Shown piece by piece: positions 15,225 through 28,079 of a stretch of DNA of 32,276 bases. Made by a program: the position numbers and the translations under genes. The number at the start of each line of letters is the position of its first letter. Position 1 is the first letter of the stretch. Origin of the DNA: Comamonadaceae bacterium (lineage in GTDB: Bacteria > Pseudomonadota > Gammaproteobacteria > Burkholderiales > Burkholderiaceae_C); NCBI GenBank assembly GCA_947448885.1, contig CANFPJ010000019.1, positions 1 to 32,276 on the forward strand. The letters are read 5' to 3'. The notes below the pieces were generated by a model that was given only the letters and a program-made list of their open reading frames with translations, ran no database searches and was not told where the DNA came from.

Positions 15225-16196
15225 ATGATCCACAGACGACACCTGCTGTGCGCTTGCGCCTTGGCTGTGAGCGTTGCCGGGGCTTGGGCCCAAGGCGCGT
15301 ACCCGAACAAACCCATCAAGCTGCAAGTGCCGTTTGCACCTGGCGGCACCACCGACATCATTGCGCGCGTGATTGCCGAGCCCTTGGGCAAGGCCTTGGG
15401 CCAAACCGTGGTGGTGGAGAACAAAGCCGGTGGGGGTGGCGTGGTGGGTGCACTGGAGACGTCCAAGGCCGCGCCGGACGGCTACAACCTGGGCGTGGCC
15501 ACGGTGTCAACCACCGCAGCCAACCCGGCGATCAACCCCAAGATTCCCTACAACGCGCAGACCGATTTCACCCCCATCATCAACATTGCGGCCACGCCCA
15601 ATGTGATTGCGGTGCACCCCTCGTTTCCGGCGCGCGACTACAAAGCCTTTTTGGCCGAGGTCAAGCGCAACCCGGGCAAATATTCGTACTCCTCTTCGGG
15701 CACGGGCGGCATTGGCCACTTGCAAACCGAGCTGTACAAAAGCCTGTCGCAAACCTTCATCACCCACATCCCTTACCGGGGTGCAGGCCCCGCCCTCAAC
15801 GACACCGTGGCGGGCCAAGTGTTGATGATTTTTGACAACCTGCCTTCGGCCCTGCCGTTCATCAAAGACAACCGTTTGGTGCCCATCGTGGTCGCCGCGC
15901 CCCAGCGCTTGGCGGTGTTGCCCAACGTGCCCACCTTCAAAGAGGTGGGCTTGGAGCCGGTGAACCGCATGGCCTATTACGGCATTTACGGCCCCAAGGG
16001 CTTGCCCAAAGATGTGGTCGACAAAATCAATGCCGGCGTGCGCAAAGCCCTGGAAGACCCAGCGGTGCGCAAGCGCATTGAAGACACCGGCTCGCTGATC
16101 ATTGCCAACACGCCTGAGCAATTTGCCGCCCAAATGAAGGCCGAGTACGAGGTCTACAAAAAAGTGGTGGACCAGCAAAAACTCACCTTGGAATGA
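15225..16196 (+). CDS. Second TctC/Bug-type periplasmic solute-binding protein
   Basis: A 323-residue binding protein of the same family as the one at 11571-12554 but clearly divergent from it. The signal peptide [22 protein letters not shown] is followed by [83 protein letters not shown] and [25 protein letters not shown] gives a good ribosome site; TAGAAT (15183-15188) is a weak -10 candidate. The stop overlaps the xerD start as ATGA, an odd pairing of a transport protein with a recombinase. The ligand is unknown. No TctA/TctB partners are nearby. Confidence 0.92.
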   Translation: MIHRRHLLCACALAVSVAGAWAQGAYPNKPIKLQVPFAPGGTTDIIARVIAEPLGKALGQTVVVENKAGGGGVVGALETSKAAPDGYNLGVATVSTTAANPAINPKIPYNAQTDFTPIINIAATPNVIAVHPSFPARDYKAFLAEVKRNPGKYSYSSSGTGGIGHLQTELYKSLSQTFITHIPYRGAGPALNDTVAGQVLMIFDNLPSALPFIKDNRLVPIVVAAPQRLAVLPNVPTFKEVGLEPVNRMAYYGIYGPKGLPKDVVDKINAGVRKALEDPAVRKRIEDTGSLIIANTPEQFAAQMKAEYEVYKKVVDQQKLTLE

Positions 16197-17101
16197 GCCC
16201 CGCCCCAGCCACCGACTGCATTGACGCGTTTGCCGATGCACTGTGGCTGGAGTCGGGTTTGTCGGCCAACACCTTGGCCGCTTACCGCCGCGACTTGGCC
16301 TTGTTCGCCCAGTGGTTGCAGCCACAGGGTTTGGGTTTGATGGCGGTGCAAGAGGCGCATTTGCAGGCCTACTTTGCCCACCGCCACGACCAAACCCGCG
16401 CCAGCACCGCCAACCGGCGCTTGACGGTGTTCAAGCGCTTTTACCGCTGGTGCTTGCGCGAAAACCTTATCAGCGCCGACCCGACCTTGCGCATGTTGTC
16501 GGCCAAGCAGCCTTTGCGCGTGCCCAAGGGCTTGTCCGAAGCCCAAGTAGAGGCCTTGCTGTCCGCGCCCCCCAGCGACACCGACCTGGGTGTGCGCGAC
16601 CGCGCCATGCTGGAGTTGATGTACGCCAGTGGCCTGCGGGTGAGCGAATTGGTGGGCCTCAAGTTGCATCACTTGGGGCTGAGCGAGGGCGTGCTCAAGG
16701 TGCTGGGCAAGGGCAACAAAGAGCGATTGGTGCCGTTTGGCGAGGTGGCGCGCGAGTGGCTCAACCGCTACCTGGCGCAAGCCCGCGCGGGCTTGCTGCG
16801 CGGCGCCAGCACCGATGCGGTGTTTGTGACCCAGCGTGGCGCCCTGGCGGGTGGCGCGATGACGCGCACCATGTTTTGGTATGTGGTCAAGAAGTACGCT
16901 TTGCAAGCGGGCATCGATTCGCCTTTGTCGCCGCACACCCTGCGCCACGCCTTTGCCACCCATTTGCTCAACCACGGCGCTGACCTGCGGGCGGTGCAAA
17001 TGCTGCTGGGCCACGCCGATATTTCCACCACCACCATCTACACCCATGTGGCGCGCGAGCGACTGAAAAGCTTGCACGCCGAGCACCACCCACGCGGGTA
17101 G
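16193..17101 (+). CDS. xerD: Tyrosine site-specific recombinase of the XerC/XerD family, probably XerD
   Basis: A 302-residue recombinase that with a partner resolves chromosome dimers at dif. The N-terminal SAM-like domain (about 10-95) has [21 protein letters not shown], and the catalytic domain carries Arg149 (GLRVSEL), Lys173 ([10 protein letters not shown]), His248 and Arg251 ([13 protein letters not shown]), His274 (LGHADISTT) and the nucleophile Tyr283 (TIYTHV). The length and [41 protein letters not shown]-like ending are those of chromosomal Xer proteins, not of phage integrases. XerD is favoured over XerC by overall wording, with some doubt. The ATG overlaps the upstream Bug gene by four bases, so translation is likely coupled. 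Confidence 0.9.
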   Translation: MSPAPATDCIDAFADALWLESGLSANTLAAYRRDLALFAQWLQPQGLGLMAVQEAHLQAYFAHRHDQTRASTANRRLTVFKRFYRWCLRENLISADPTLRMLSAKQPLRVPKGLSEAQVEALLSAPPSDTDLGVRDRAMLELMYASGLRVSELVGLKLHHLGLSEGVLKVLGKGNKERLVPFGEVAREWLNRYLAQARAGLLRGASTDAVFVTQRGALAGGAMTRTMFWYVVKKYALQAGIDSPLSPHTLRHAFATHLLNHGADLRAVQMLLGHADISTTTIYTHVARERLKSLHAEHHPRG

Positions 17102-17211
17102 CCAGCGCACCGCGCCGCACATGGGCGGCGGCGCCGTCGGGACTTGGGCGTGCACACCCTGGGGCATTGAGGCTGGCTTGGTGGGTGGGCTTGAGTTGTT
17201 TTGATGTGGCC

Positions 17212-18045
17212 TTATGTGGCCGCAGGCGTGCGCGAGGTTTGGGTCGCGGCTTGGTGCAAGGCCGCCAATTCTTGCGCGCTGAAGCCGGCTTGCAAACGCG
17301 CGGCATCGTTGAAGGGGGGCTTCAAGTGGGGCGCGTCATATTGCGCCACCAGGGTGGGGTAGTGGGCTTCGGGGTCGAGCCCGCGCTGGGCGCACAACCA
17401 GCGGTACCAGTGGTTGCCAATGGCCACGTGGCCCACTTCGTCGCGCAAGATGATGTCCAAAATGCCCACCACCGCCTGCGCTTGCGGGGTGTTGGCGCGT
17501 TGCAGCTTGGCTTGGATCAGGGGCGTGGCGTCCAAGCCCCGCGCCTCCAAGGTGCGCGGCACCAAGGCCATGCGGGCCAGCACATCGGCGGCGGTTTTTT
17601 CGCACATCGCCCACAGGCCGTCGTGGGCATCAAAGTCGCCATAGGCGTGCCCATGCGTGTGCAAGTGGGTTTGCAGCAGGCCAAAGTGGGTGGCTTCTTC
17701 GTGCGCCACGCGCAACCAGTCGCGGTAATAGGTTTCGGGCATTTGCGGGTAGCGCCAAACCGCGTCGAGCGCCAAGTTGATGGCATTGAACTCGATGTGG
17801 CACACCGCATGCACCATGGCGGCCATGCCTTGCGGTGTAAACACCGAACGGGTGGGCACGGCTTTGGCCGAGCGCAAGGTCGGGCGTTCGGGCCGACCCG
17901 GCACGGTGTGTGCCGTGGGCTGGAGGGGGGTGTCGGTGTGCAGGTCTAAATGGTTGATGCGCGACCACAGGTCATGTACCGCAGCAACCTTGGCCGCAGG
18001 TTCGCGCAGGCACAAGGCGTCCAAAGCGAGTTGTCGGCATTCCAT
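17212..18045 (-). CDS. DUF455 family ferritin-like protein
   Basis: A 277-residue protein with metal-binding helices in a ferritin-like arrangement: [25 protein letters not shown] and [19 protein letters not shown] supply the Glu/His ligands expected of a di-iron site. Members are conserved in many proteobacteria and their reaction is not established. ATG 18045 is taken as the start; a TTG at 18069 is in frame but lies upstream of the -10 element. The palindrome TACAATTGTA (18049-18058) puts a -10 seven bases before this ATG, so the message may be leaderless. It is divergent from the gamma carbonic anhydrase gene and convergent with xerD. Confidence 0.85.
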   Translation of the reverse strand: MECRQLALDALCLREPAAKVAAVHDLWSRINHLDLHTDTPLQPTAHTVPGRPERPTLRSAKAVPTRSVFTPQGMAAMVHAVCHIEFNAINLALDAVWRYPQMPETYYRDWLRVAHEEATHFGLLQTHLHTHGHAYGDFDAHDGLWAMCEKTAADVLARMALVPRTLEARGLDATPLIQAKLQRANTPQAQAVVGILDIILRDEVGHVAIGNHWYRWLCAQRGLDPEAHYPTLVAQYDAPHLKPPFNDAARLQAGFSAQELAALHQAATQTSRTPAAT

Positions 18046-18048
18046 CCC

Positions 18049-18058
18049 TACAATTGTA
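18049..18058. promoter_or_regulatory. Palindromic -10 element shared by divergent genes
   Basis: TACAATTGTA is a perfect 10-bp palindrome that reads TACAAT on both strands. On the minus strand the hexamer ends seven bases before the DUF455 ATG (18045); on the plus strand it lies 35 bases before the gamma carbonic anhydrase ATG (18090), which has its own AAGAAAGAG ribosome site. The two promoters would overlap and exclude each other. The -35 regions are weak, so the assignment is tentative. Confidence 0.5.
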
Positions 18059-18089
18059 TGAATATCCAATCTCCAAGAAAGAGCGCACC

Positions 18090-18614
18090 ATGGCCATTTA
18101 CCAACTCGACGCCGACAGCCCCGATATCCACCCCAGCGCCTGGGTCGCCGATGGCGCGCAGGTGATGGGCCGCGTCAAGCTGGCCGCTGACAGCAGCGTG
18201 TGGTTTGGTGCGGTGATCCGGGGCGATACCTCTGACATTTCGGTGGGCGAGGGCAGCAACGTCCAAGACGGCAGTGTGTTGCACGCCGATGTCGGCATGC
18301 CGTTGACGATTGGCAAGCATGTGACGGTGGGCCACCAAGTGATGTTGCATGGCTGCACCGTCGGCGACGAGTGTTTGATTGGCATTGGCGCGGTGGTGCT
18401 CAATGGCGCCAAGATTGGCAAAAACTGTTTGGTGGGCGCGCGATCGCTGGTGACCGAGGGCAAAGAGTTTCCCCCCGGCAGCTTGATCATGGGCAGCCCG
18501 GCCAAGGTGGTGCGCGAGCTCACGCCCGAGCAAATCGAGGGCTTGCGCCAATCTGCGCGGGGCTACATGGACAACGCCAAACGCTTCAAAGCGGGCTTGA
18601 AAAAAATCGGCTGA
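18090..18614 (+). CDS. Gamma-class carbonic anhydrase-like hexapeptide-repeat protein
   Basis: A 174-residue left-handed beta-helix protein (YrdA/gamma carbonic anhydrase family). Hexapeptide turns are seen throughout: [91 protein letters not shown]. The candidate zinc ligands are the histidines of VLHAD, VGHQ and LHGC. Members bind zinc or iron; carbonic anhydrase activity is proven only for some. ATG 18090 has AAGAAAGAG upstream, so it is preferred to the TTG at 18054. The stop overlaps the hslO start (TGATG), indicating coupling. Confidence 0.93.
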   Translation: MAIYQLDADSPDIHPSAWVADGAQVMGRVKLAADSSVWFGAVIRGDTSDISVGEGSNVQDGSVLHADVGMPLTIGKHVTVGHQVMLHGCTVGDECLIGIGAVVLNGAKIGKNCLVGARSLVTEGKEFPPGSLIMGSPAKVVRELTPEQIEGLRQSARGYMDNAKRFKAGLKKIG

Positions 18615-19597
18615 TGTCAGAGCTGCACAAGTTCGTTTTTGAAGGCCTGCCGGTGCGCGGCATGGTGGTGCGCTTGACCGATGTGTGGCAAGAAATTTTG
18701 CGCCGCCGTGCCAACAATGTGCAAAGCGGCGCCTACCCAGCGCCGGTCAGGCATTTGCTGGGCGAGATGACCGCAGCGGCGGCACTGATGCAGTCCAACA
18801 TCAAATTCAATGGCGCCTTGGTGCTGCAAATCATGGGCGAAGGCCCGGTGAAACTGGCGGTGGTCGAGGTGCAAGCCGATTTGAGCCTGCGCGCCACGGC
18901 CACCTTGCGCGGGGACGTGCCCGAGGGTGCGGGATTGACGCAGATGGTCAACCAAAACAATGAGGCGCGTTGCGCCATCACCCTGGACCCCAAAGACAAA
19001 TTGCCCGGTCAGCAGCCCTACCAAGGGGTGGTGCCTTTGTTTGACGACCAGCGCCAACCACTGTCGCGGTTCAGCGATGTGCTGGCGCATTACATGCTGC
19101 AAAGCGAACAGCTCGACACCACCTTGGTGTTGGCGGCCAATGACGAGGTGGCTGCGGGTTTGCTGATCCAGCGCCTGCCGGTGCAGGGCTTGGGCAATTT
19201 GTCAGCGCATTCGCGCGCGGCCGATGAGGACGAGATTGGCCGCAACGAGGACTACGCGCGCATCGCCATCTTGGCGCAAACCTTGCAAAGCGAAGAGCTG
19301 CTCACCTTGGACGTGGACACCTTGCTGCGGCGGTTGTTCTGGCAAGAGGATGTGCGCCGCTTTGAGCCATTGGCGCCGCGCTTTGCGTGCAGCTGCCACC
19401 GCGAGCGGGTGAGCCAAATGATTCGCAGCCTGGGCGCTGAGGAGGCCGCCAGCATCGTGGCCGAGCAAGGCCAGATAGAGGTGGGGTGTGAGTTTTGCGG
19501 CCAGCAATACCGCTACGACGCGGTGGACGCGGCGCAGTTGTTTGTCGACGGCCCCAGCCCAGCGGTGCCGCCCACCAGCCCTTCGGTGTTGCACTGA
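18614..19597 (+). CDS. hslO: Redox-regulated chaperone Hsp33
   Basis: A 327-residue cytoplasmic holdase that is switched on by oxidative unfolding. The C-terminal zinc site has Cys259 and Cys261 (CSCH) and Cys292 and Cys295 (CEFC), the CxC...CxxC layout of the family. Other conserved blocks are HKFVFEGLPVRGMVVRL at the N-terminus, GALVLQIMGEGPVKLAVVEV, LRGDVPEG and QNNEARCAITL. A zinc-bound reduced form is inactive; peroxide with heat forms disulfides in these pairs. The ATG lies within the stop of the preceding gene (TGATG). The unusual proline-rich tail (PSPAVPPTSPSVLH) is longer than in E. coli. Confidence 0.97.
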   Translation: MSELHKFVFEGLPVRGMVVRLTDVWQEILRRRANNVQSGAYPAPVRHLLGEMTAAAALMQSNIKFNGALVLQIMGEGPVKLAVVEVQADLSLRATATLRGDVPEGAGLTQMVNQNNEARCAITLDPKDKLPGQQPYQGVVPLFDDQRQPLSRFSDVLAHYMLQSEQLDTTLVLAANDEVAAGLLIQRLPVQGLGNLSAHSRAADEDEIGRNEDYARIAILAQTLQSEELLTLDVDTLLRRLFWQEDVRRFEPLAPRFACSCHRERVSQMIRSLGAEEAASIVAEQGQIEVGCEFCGQQYRYDAVDAAQLFVDGPSPAVPPTSPSVLH

Positions 19598-19607
19598 ATC
19601 GCGCTGC

Positions 19608-20042
19608 TTAGCTCGCGCGCAATTGGCTGAACAAGCGGTGCTCGCAAGCCGGGTCGGCACAGCGTTCGCAGGCACCTCGCCAGCGGGGCGCCAGTTCTTC
19701 ACGGGCCCGCAGGCCGGGCAAAGCTTTGAAGCGTTCGTCAGCCGCCAGGGCATGGGCGAGTTGTGCCATGGCCTCTGTGCCGGTGCCGTACACCACTTGG
19801 TAAGGCCATTGGCGCTGCTGGAGCCAGTCGCGCCAATGGGCCAGCGCCAAGGGCGGCCCCGCTGCCATCAGCACCACCGATGTGGTGCCCATGTCGGGGG
19901 GGAGTTGTTCGGGGTGTTGCACCGCCAGCAGCTCGGGGGCGTGGGGGGCTTGCGCCAAGATGGGCCGCAAGTGATCGGCCAGGGTTTGCAGCAGCGGCCC
20001 ATCTGCGGCGGCCAAGACCATGCGCCATGCGGGGCTGCTCAT
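19608..20042 (-). CDS. Hypothetical protein with C-terminal CxxCx4CxH motif
   Basis: A 144-residue protein not recognised as a named family. It begins MSSPAWRMVLAAADGPLLQ and ends with GACERCADPACEHRLFSQL. The cysteines and histidine of this tail (CxxCx4CxH) could bind zinc or an Fe-S cluster. The middle has a hydrophobic strand (TTSVVLMAAG) followed by an alternating helix, as in a small alpha/beta domain. It starts 15 bases after the ftsB stop, so it is probably the last gene of the pyrG-kdsA-eno-ftsB run. It converges with hslO, with only 10 bases between the two stops. The function is unknown; conservation was not tested. Confidence 0.75.
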   Translation of the reverse strand: MSSPAWRMVLAAADGPLLQTLADHLRPILAQAPHAPELLAVQHPEQLPPDMGTTSVVLMAAGPPLALAHWRDWLQQRQWPYQVVYGTGTEAMAQLAHALAADERFKALPGLRAREELAPRWRGACERCADPACEHRLFSQLRAS

Positions 20043-20057
20043 GCGCCTGGGGCCGGA

Positions 20058-20330
20058 TTACTTGGCGATTTGCACAAAGATTTCGTTGGGCTTGACCATG
20101 CCGATTTCCTTGCGCGCTTGCTCTTCGACCATTTCCAGGCCTTCGCGCAGGTCGCGCAACTCGCTCACCAGTTGTTCATTGGTGCGCTGCGCCACGGCGT
20201 TTTGTTTTTTCTGCACCTGCAATTGCTGGCCGAGTTGCCACACCGAGGGCAGGCTGCCACGGCCCAGCCACAGCTGGCCCTGCAAGATCAGCAGCAGGCC
20301 AATCAAAATCAGGGGCAGGGGGCGGCGCAT
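20058..20330 (-). CDS. ftsB: Cell division protein FtsB (septum formation initiator family)
   Basis: A 90-residue single-pass inner-membrane protein of the divisome (FtsQ-FtsL-FtsB complex). A hydrophobic segment (LPLILIGLLLILQGQLWLG) is followed by a periplasmic coiled coil with QLQVQKKQNAVAQRTNEQLVSELRDLREGLEMVEEQAR and the conserved ending ARKEIGMVKPNEIFVQI, which is typical of FtsB. The size and the position right after eno match the usual betaproteobacterial order. It starts 14 bases after the eno stop and is probably cotranscribed. Confidence 0.95.
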   Translation of the reverse strand: MRRPLPLILIGLLLILQGQLWLGRGSLPSVWQLGQQLQVQKKQNAVAQRTNEQLVSELRDLREGLEMVEEQARKEIGMVKPNEIFVQIAK

Positions 20331-20344
20331 GGGGGGCGTGCGGC

Positions 20345-21646
<1,302 letters not shown>

Positions 21647-21661
21647 TCAATTAAAAAAGGT

Positions 21662-22519
21662 TCACACCGAAAACTGGTCTTCCAAATAGCCGTGGCGTTT
21701 GGTCACCGCGTCCAGCGCCTGCAAGCTCTCGAGCAAGGCGCGCATGTGTTTCAAGGGGACGGCATTGGGCCCGTCGCTCAGCGCTTGGGCCGGGTTGGGG
21801 TGGGTTTCCATGAACAAACCGGCCACGCCCACGGCCACGGCGGCGCGGGCCAGCACCGGCACCATGTCACGCTGACCGCCACTGGAGGTGCCGTTGCCAC
21901 CGGGCAATTGCACCGAGTGGGTGGCGTCAAACACCACCGGGGCTTGGGTTTCGCGCATGATGGCCAAGCTGCGCATGTCGCTGACCAAGTTGTTGTAGCC
22001 AAAGGACGCGCCGCGTTCGCAGGCCATGAAGCGGTCTTCGCTCAAGCCAGCTGCACGGGCAGCGGCACGGGCTTTGTCGATCACGTTTTTCATGTCATGC
22101 GGGGCCAAAAACTGCCCCTTTTTGATGTTCACCGGCTTGCCCGATTGGGCCACGGCGTGGATGAAATCGGTTTGGCGGCACAAAAAAGCGGGGGTTTGCA
22201 GCACATCGACCACAGCGGCCACCGCAGCGATGTCGGCCTCGTTGTGCACATCGGTGAGGATGGGCAGGCCCAGTTCTTTTTTCACTTTGGCCAAAATTTC
22301 CAAGCCCTTGTCCATGCCCGGGCCGCGAAAGCTGGTGCCGCTGGAGCGGTTGGCTTTGTCGTAGCTGCTTTTGAAAATGAATGGGATGCCCAAAGCGGCG
22401 GTGATCTCTTTCAGGCTGCCGGCGGTGTCCATTTGCAATTGCTCGGACTCGATGACGCAGGGGCCAGCGATCAAGAAAAAGGGCCGTGTCAGGCCAACGT
22501 CAAATCCGCACAACTTCAT
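21662..22519 (-). CDS. kdsA: 3-deoxy-8-phosphooctulonate synthase (KDO-8-P synthase)
   Basis: A 285-residue enzyme condensing phosphoenolpyruvate and arabinose 5-phosphate to KDO-8-phosphate for lipopolysaccharide inner core. It begins [26 protein letters not shown], followed by [93 protein letters not shown] and [12 protein letters not shown], all standard for the family. ATG 22519 gives the usual N-terminus; ATG 22531, which overlaps the pyrG stop (TGATG), would add MRSP and may be used through translational coupling. The metal-site cysteine (AGPCVIE is the substrate site; the N-terminal motif is MKLCGF) suggests a possible metal-dependent type, undecided here. Confidence 0.97.
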   Translation of the reverse strand: MKLCGFDVGLTRPFFLIAGPCVIESEQLQMDTAGSLKEITAALGIPFIFKSSYDKANRSSGTSFRGPGMDKGLEILAKVKKELGLPILTDVHNEADIAAVAAVVDVLQTPAFLCRQTDFIHAVAQSGKPVNIKKGQFLAPHDMKNVIDKARAAARAAGLSEDRFMACERGASFGYNNLVSDMRSLAIMRETQAPVVFDATHSVQLPGGNGTSSGGQRDMVPVLARAAVAVGVAGLFMETHPNPAQALSDGPNAVPLKHMRALLESLQALDAVTKRHGYLEDQFSV

Positions 22520-22530
22520 GGGCGATCGCA

Positions 22531-25943
<3,413 letters not shown>

Positions 25944-25945
25944 TT

Positions 25946-26470
25946 TCAGTGCAAGTTCGCGCCCCCAGGCGCCTGGGGCACGATTTTGAAAAAGCCGGTG
26001 CCGGCACTGCCGCGCCCAACCTCATCCACGCTGGCTTCGCGCACGTCGGTGACACGAATGTCGATGTACAGAGATAAACCCGCCAGTGGGTGGTTGCCAT
26101 CGAGCACCACGTGATCGGGGTACAGGTCGGTGACGGTGTAAAAAATATCGCTGGGCGCGTCCGGGTTGCAGCCCAAAGGCAAGGCATGGCCTTCGATGGT
26201 CATGCCCACTTCCAATTCGGGTGGGAACAAGGCGCGTGACTCCAAAAACACCAGCGTTTCATTGAACAGGCCAAAAGCGTCTTCGGGTTCGAGGTGCAGT
26301 TTGAGTTTGTCGCCTGCACCCAGGCCGAGCATGGATTGTTCGATTTTGGCGAGCAAATCTTCGCCGCCCACCATGAACTCAACCGGATCGGTCAATTCGT
26401 CCAAGATTTCGCCCAAAGAGTCTTTCAACGTCCAGGTCAGCGCGACCACGCAAGGGGATGTGATTTTCAT
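25946..26470 (-). CDS. FKBP-type peptidyl-prolyl isomerase, SlyD-like
   Basis: A 174-residue prolyl isomerase and folding chaperone. It starts MKITSPCVVALTWTLKDSLGEILDEL at ATG 26470, with the FKBP segment PVEFMVGGEDLLAKIEQSMLGLGAGDKLKLHLEPEDAFG, the insert-in-flap (IF) domain, and VVLDGNHPLAGLSLYIDIRVTDVR, a SlyD/FKBP signature. The histidine-rich metal-binding tail of E. coli SlyD is missing; the protein ends in PGGANLH. GACAAT on the minus strand lies seven bases before the ATG, suggesting a leaderless transcript. It is divergent from the RoxA-type gene. Confidence 0.9.
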   Translation of the reverse strand: MKITSPCVVALTWTLKDSLGEILDELTDPVEFMVGGEDLLAKIEQSMLGLGAGDKLKLHLEPEDAFGLFNETLVFLESRALFPPELEVGMTIEGHALPLGCNPDAPSDIFYTVTDLYPDHVVLDGNHPLAGLSLYIDIRVTDVREASVDEVGRGSAGTGFFKIVPQAPGGANLH

Positions 26471-26477
26471 GGGCCGA

Positions 26478-26507
26478 ATTGTCGCAGTTTGCGCCTGCAC
26501 CTATCAT
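26478..26507. promoter_or_regulatory. Interlocked divergent promoters of the SlyD-like and RoxA-like genes
   Basis: On the plus strand TTGTCG (26479-26484) and TATCAT (26502-26507) have 17-base spacing and end six bases before the ATG at 26514. On the minus strand GACAAT (26483-26478) ends seven bases before the SlyD-type ATG at 26470. The plus -35 and the minus -10 therefore share the same bases. The reading is from consensus only. Confidence 0.5.
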
Positions 26508-26513
26508 GGCCTC

Positions 26514-27632
26514 ATGCAAACGCAACAACCTTTGGCCATGCTCGGCGGCCTGACAGCGAGCGAGTTCATGCAACGGTATTGGCAAAAGAAGCCCTTGCTG
26601 GTGCGGCAGGCCTTTCCCCAGTTCAAGCCCTTGCTCTCGCGCAAGCAGTTGTTTGACTTGGCGGCCAGCCCCGATGTCGGGTCACGGCTGGTGCAAGGCC
26701 GGGGGCGAGACTGGCAGATGCGCCACGGCCCGTTCAGTGCCCGACAGCGTCCACCGTTTGCCCAAGCGCGCTGGACCTTGCTGGTGCAAGGTGTGGATTT
26801 GCACAGCCATGACGCCGCGCAGTGGCTGCAAAATTTCCGGTTTGTGCCCGACGCCCGCTTGGACGATTTGATGGTCAGCTGGGCCAGCGATGGTGGTGGG
26901 GTGGGACCGCACTTTGACAGCTACGACGTGTTTTTGATGCAAGCCCATGGTCAGCGGCGCTGGCGCTATGGCGCTCAAAAAGACTTGTCTTTGCAGCCGG
27001 GCATGCCGCTGAAAATTTTGTCCCAGTTTCAGCCGCGCTGGGACGTGGTGCTCAACCCCGGTGACATGCTTTACCTGCCACCCCGCTACGCGCACGAAGG
27101 TACAGCGGTGGGCGAGTGCATGACCTATTCGGTGGGGTTTCGCGCACCGGGCATGGCCGAATTGGGGCGTGATGTGTTGCAGCGCTTGTCCGAGCAGTGC
27201 GAGGATGAATTGCCTGCCCGTTTGTATGCCGACCCGCAACAAGCCGCCGTCACACATCCGGCCCAAATGCCCGCCCACTTGCAGGTGTTTGCCCAAAACG
27301 CAGTGCAACAACTGTTGGCCAAACCCCATGCGCTGCACCAAGCTTTGGGAGAGGTCTTGACCGAACCCAAAGCCCATGTTTGGTTTGAGCCGCGCCCTGC
27401 ACCCCGGCGCATTCGGGCGTGGGTGTTGGATGCACGCAGCCGCATGTTGTATGACGATGGGCACATTTACCTCAATGGTGAGAGCTGGCGCGCCAGTGGC
27501 GCAGATGCCCGTTTGATGCGGGCCTTGGCCGATCAACGCGGCCTCGATGCGGCGCAATGGCGCACGGCCAGCCCAGCGGCCCAAGCCTTGTTGCGCGAAT
27601 GGGGCGAACAAGGCTGGTGTCACCCCACTTGA
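26514..27632 (+). CDS. roxA: Ribosomal protein uL16 arginine hydroxylase, RoxA/YcfD type (JmjC-like)
   Basis: A 372-residue 2-oxoglutarate/Fe(II) oxygenase of the cupin-JmjC class; E. coli RoxA (YcfD) hydroxylates an arginine in ribosomal protein L16. Iron ligands are His133 and Asp135 (GPHFDSYDVF) and His194 (YAHEGT). Also present are WQKKPLLVRQAFP near the N-terminus, LMVSWASDGGGVGPHFD, RRWRYG, VVLNPGDMLYLPPRYAHEG and CMTYSVGFRAP. A C-terminal winged-helix domain follows (about 230-372). Length matches the family (373 in E. coli). ATG 26514 lacks a Shine-Dalgarno and follows a -10-like TATCAT. The substrate is inferred from the family. Confidence 0.93.
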   Translation: MQTQQPLAMLGGLTASEFMQRYWQKKPLLVRQAFPQFKPLLSRKQLFDLAASPDVGSRLVQGRGRDWQMRHGPFSARQRPPFAQARWTLLVQGVDLHSHDAAQWLQNFRFVPDARLDDLMVSWASDGGGVGPHFDSYDVFLMQAHGQRRWRYGAQKDLSLQPGMPLKILSQFQPRWDVVLNPGDMLYLPPRYAHEGTAVGECMTYSVGFRAPGMAELGRDVLQRLSEQCEDELPARLYADPQQAAVTHPAQMPAHLQVFAQNAVQQLLAKPHALHQALGEVLTEPKAHVWFEPRPAPRRIRAWVLDARSRMLYDDGHIYLNGESWRASGADARLMRALADQRGLDAAQWRTASPAAQALLREWGEQGWCHPT

Positions 27633-27700
27633 AGCAGTGCCCCAGCGCACCGGCGTGGGGCATGTGTCGACTGATCGCCCATGGACCCCAGGATTTACCC

Positions 27701-27706
27701 TATAAT
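27701..27706 (+). promoter_or_regulatory. -10 element (TATAAT) of the small lipoprotein gene
   Basis: A consensus TATAAT lies 103 bases before the ATG of the Ala/Pro-rich lipoprotein gene, with no good -35. The intervening leader contains a short stem GCCAC...GTGGC and a ribosome site AAAGGA. Confidence 0.5.
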
Positions 27707-27809
27707 CATTGGCTGAGTTGAGGAAGCTTTTGAGTCCATCGGCTCGGCCACGCCAAAGTGTGGCGGTTCCAACAAATGAGTTTTATCCACCCCTTCAAAG
27801 GAAATCAAC

Positions 27810-28004
27810 ATGAAAAAATCACTCCTCTTGGCCGCTCTGATGGCCGCTGCTTTGGTCGCTTGTGGCAAAAAAGAAACCCCCGCACCTGCGCCCGCACCCG
27901 CTCCTGCTGCAGCACCGGCACCCGCTGCTGACGCATCGGCCCCCGCACCTGCTGCTGACGCTGCTGCTGCACCCGCCGCTGCACCTGCTGGCGAAAAGAA
28001 GTAA
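27810..28004 (+). CDS. Small Ala/Pro-rich lipoprotein
   Basis: A 64-residue secreted lipoprotein. The signal MKKSLLLAALMAAALVACG has the lipobox LVAC (Cys18), so Lgt and LspA would process it. The mature part is almost only Ala and Pro with a few Asp/Ser (APAPAPAPAAAPAPAADA), ending GEKK. It has no fold prediction; similar proteins occur as small lipoproteins in Burkholderiales with unknown roles, perhaps as outer-membrane or peptidoglycan-linked spacers. ATG 27810 follows AAAGGAAATCAAC. A strong terminator begins 17 bases after the stop, so it is a single-gene transcript. Confidence 0.9.
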   Translation: MKKSLLLAALMAAALVACGKKETPAPAPAPAPAAAPAPAADASAPAPAADAAAAPAAAPAGEKK

Positions 28005-28020
28005 TTCTTTTCAGCCCACA

Positions 28021-28049
28021 AAAAAAGCCACCTTCGGGTGGCTTTTTTT
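28021..28049. terminator. Strong rho-independent terminator, usable on both strands
   Basis: AAAAAAGCCACC (28021-28032), loop TTCG, GGTGGCTTTTTT (28037-28048) plus an extra T. The stem is symmetric with A-runs and T-runs on either side, so it can end the lipoprotein transcript going right and the bamC transcript (stop at 28080) going left. Confidence 0.93.
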
Positions 28050-28079
28050 GTGGCTGTTCCCCCGCGAGGGGGCTGGGGT

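Noticed and set aside
11571-16196. The two Bug-type genes as a recent tandem duplication
   Set aside because: They share family motifs only; most positions differ, so they are old paralogues or independent acquisitions.
16193-17101. Tyrosine recombinase as integrase of a mobile element
   Set aside because: Length and wording are those of chromosomal XerD; no attachment repeats, excisionase or cargo genes are next to it.
27850-28000. Tandem repeat in the lipoprotein gene
   Set aside because: The repetition of GCACCCGC-like units reflects Ala-Pro coding and is imperfect; it is not a separate repeat element or CRISPR.
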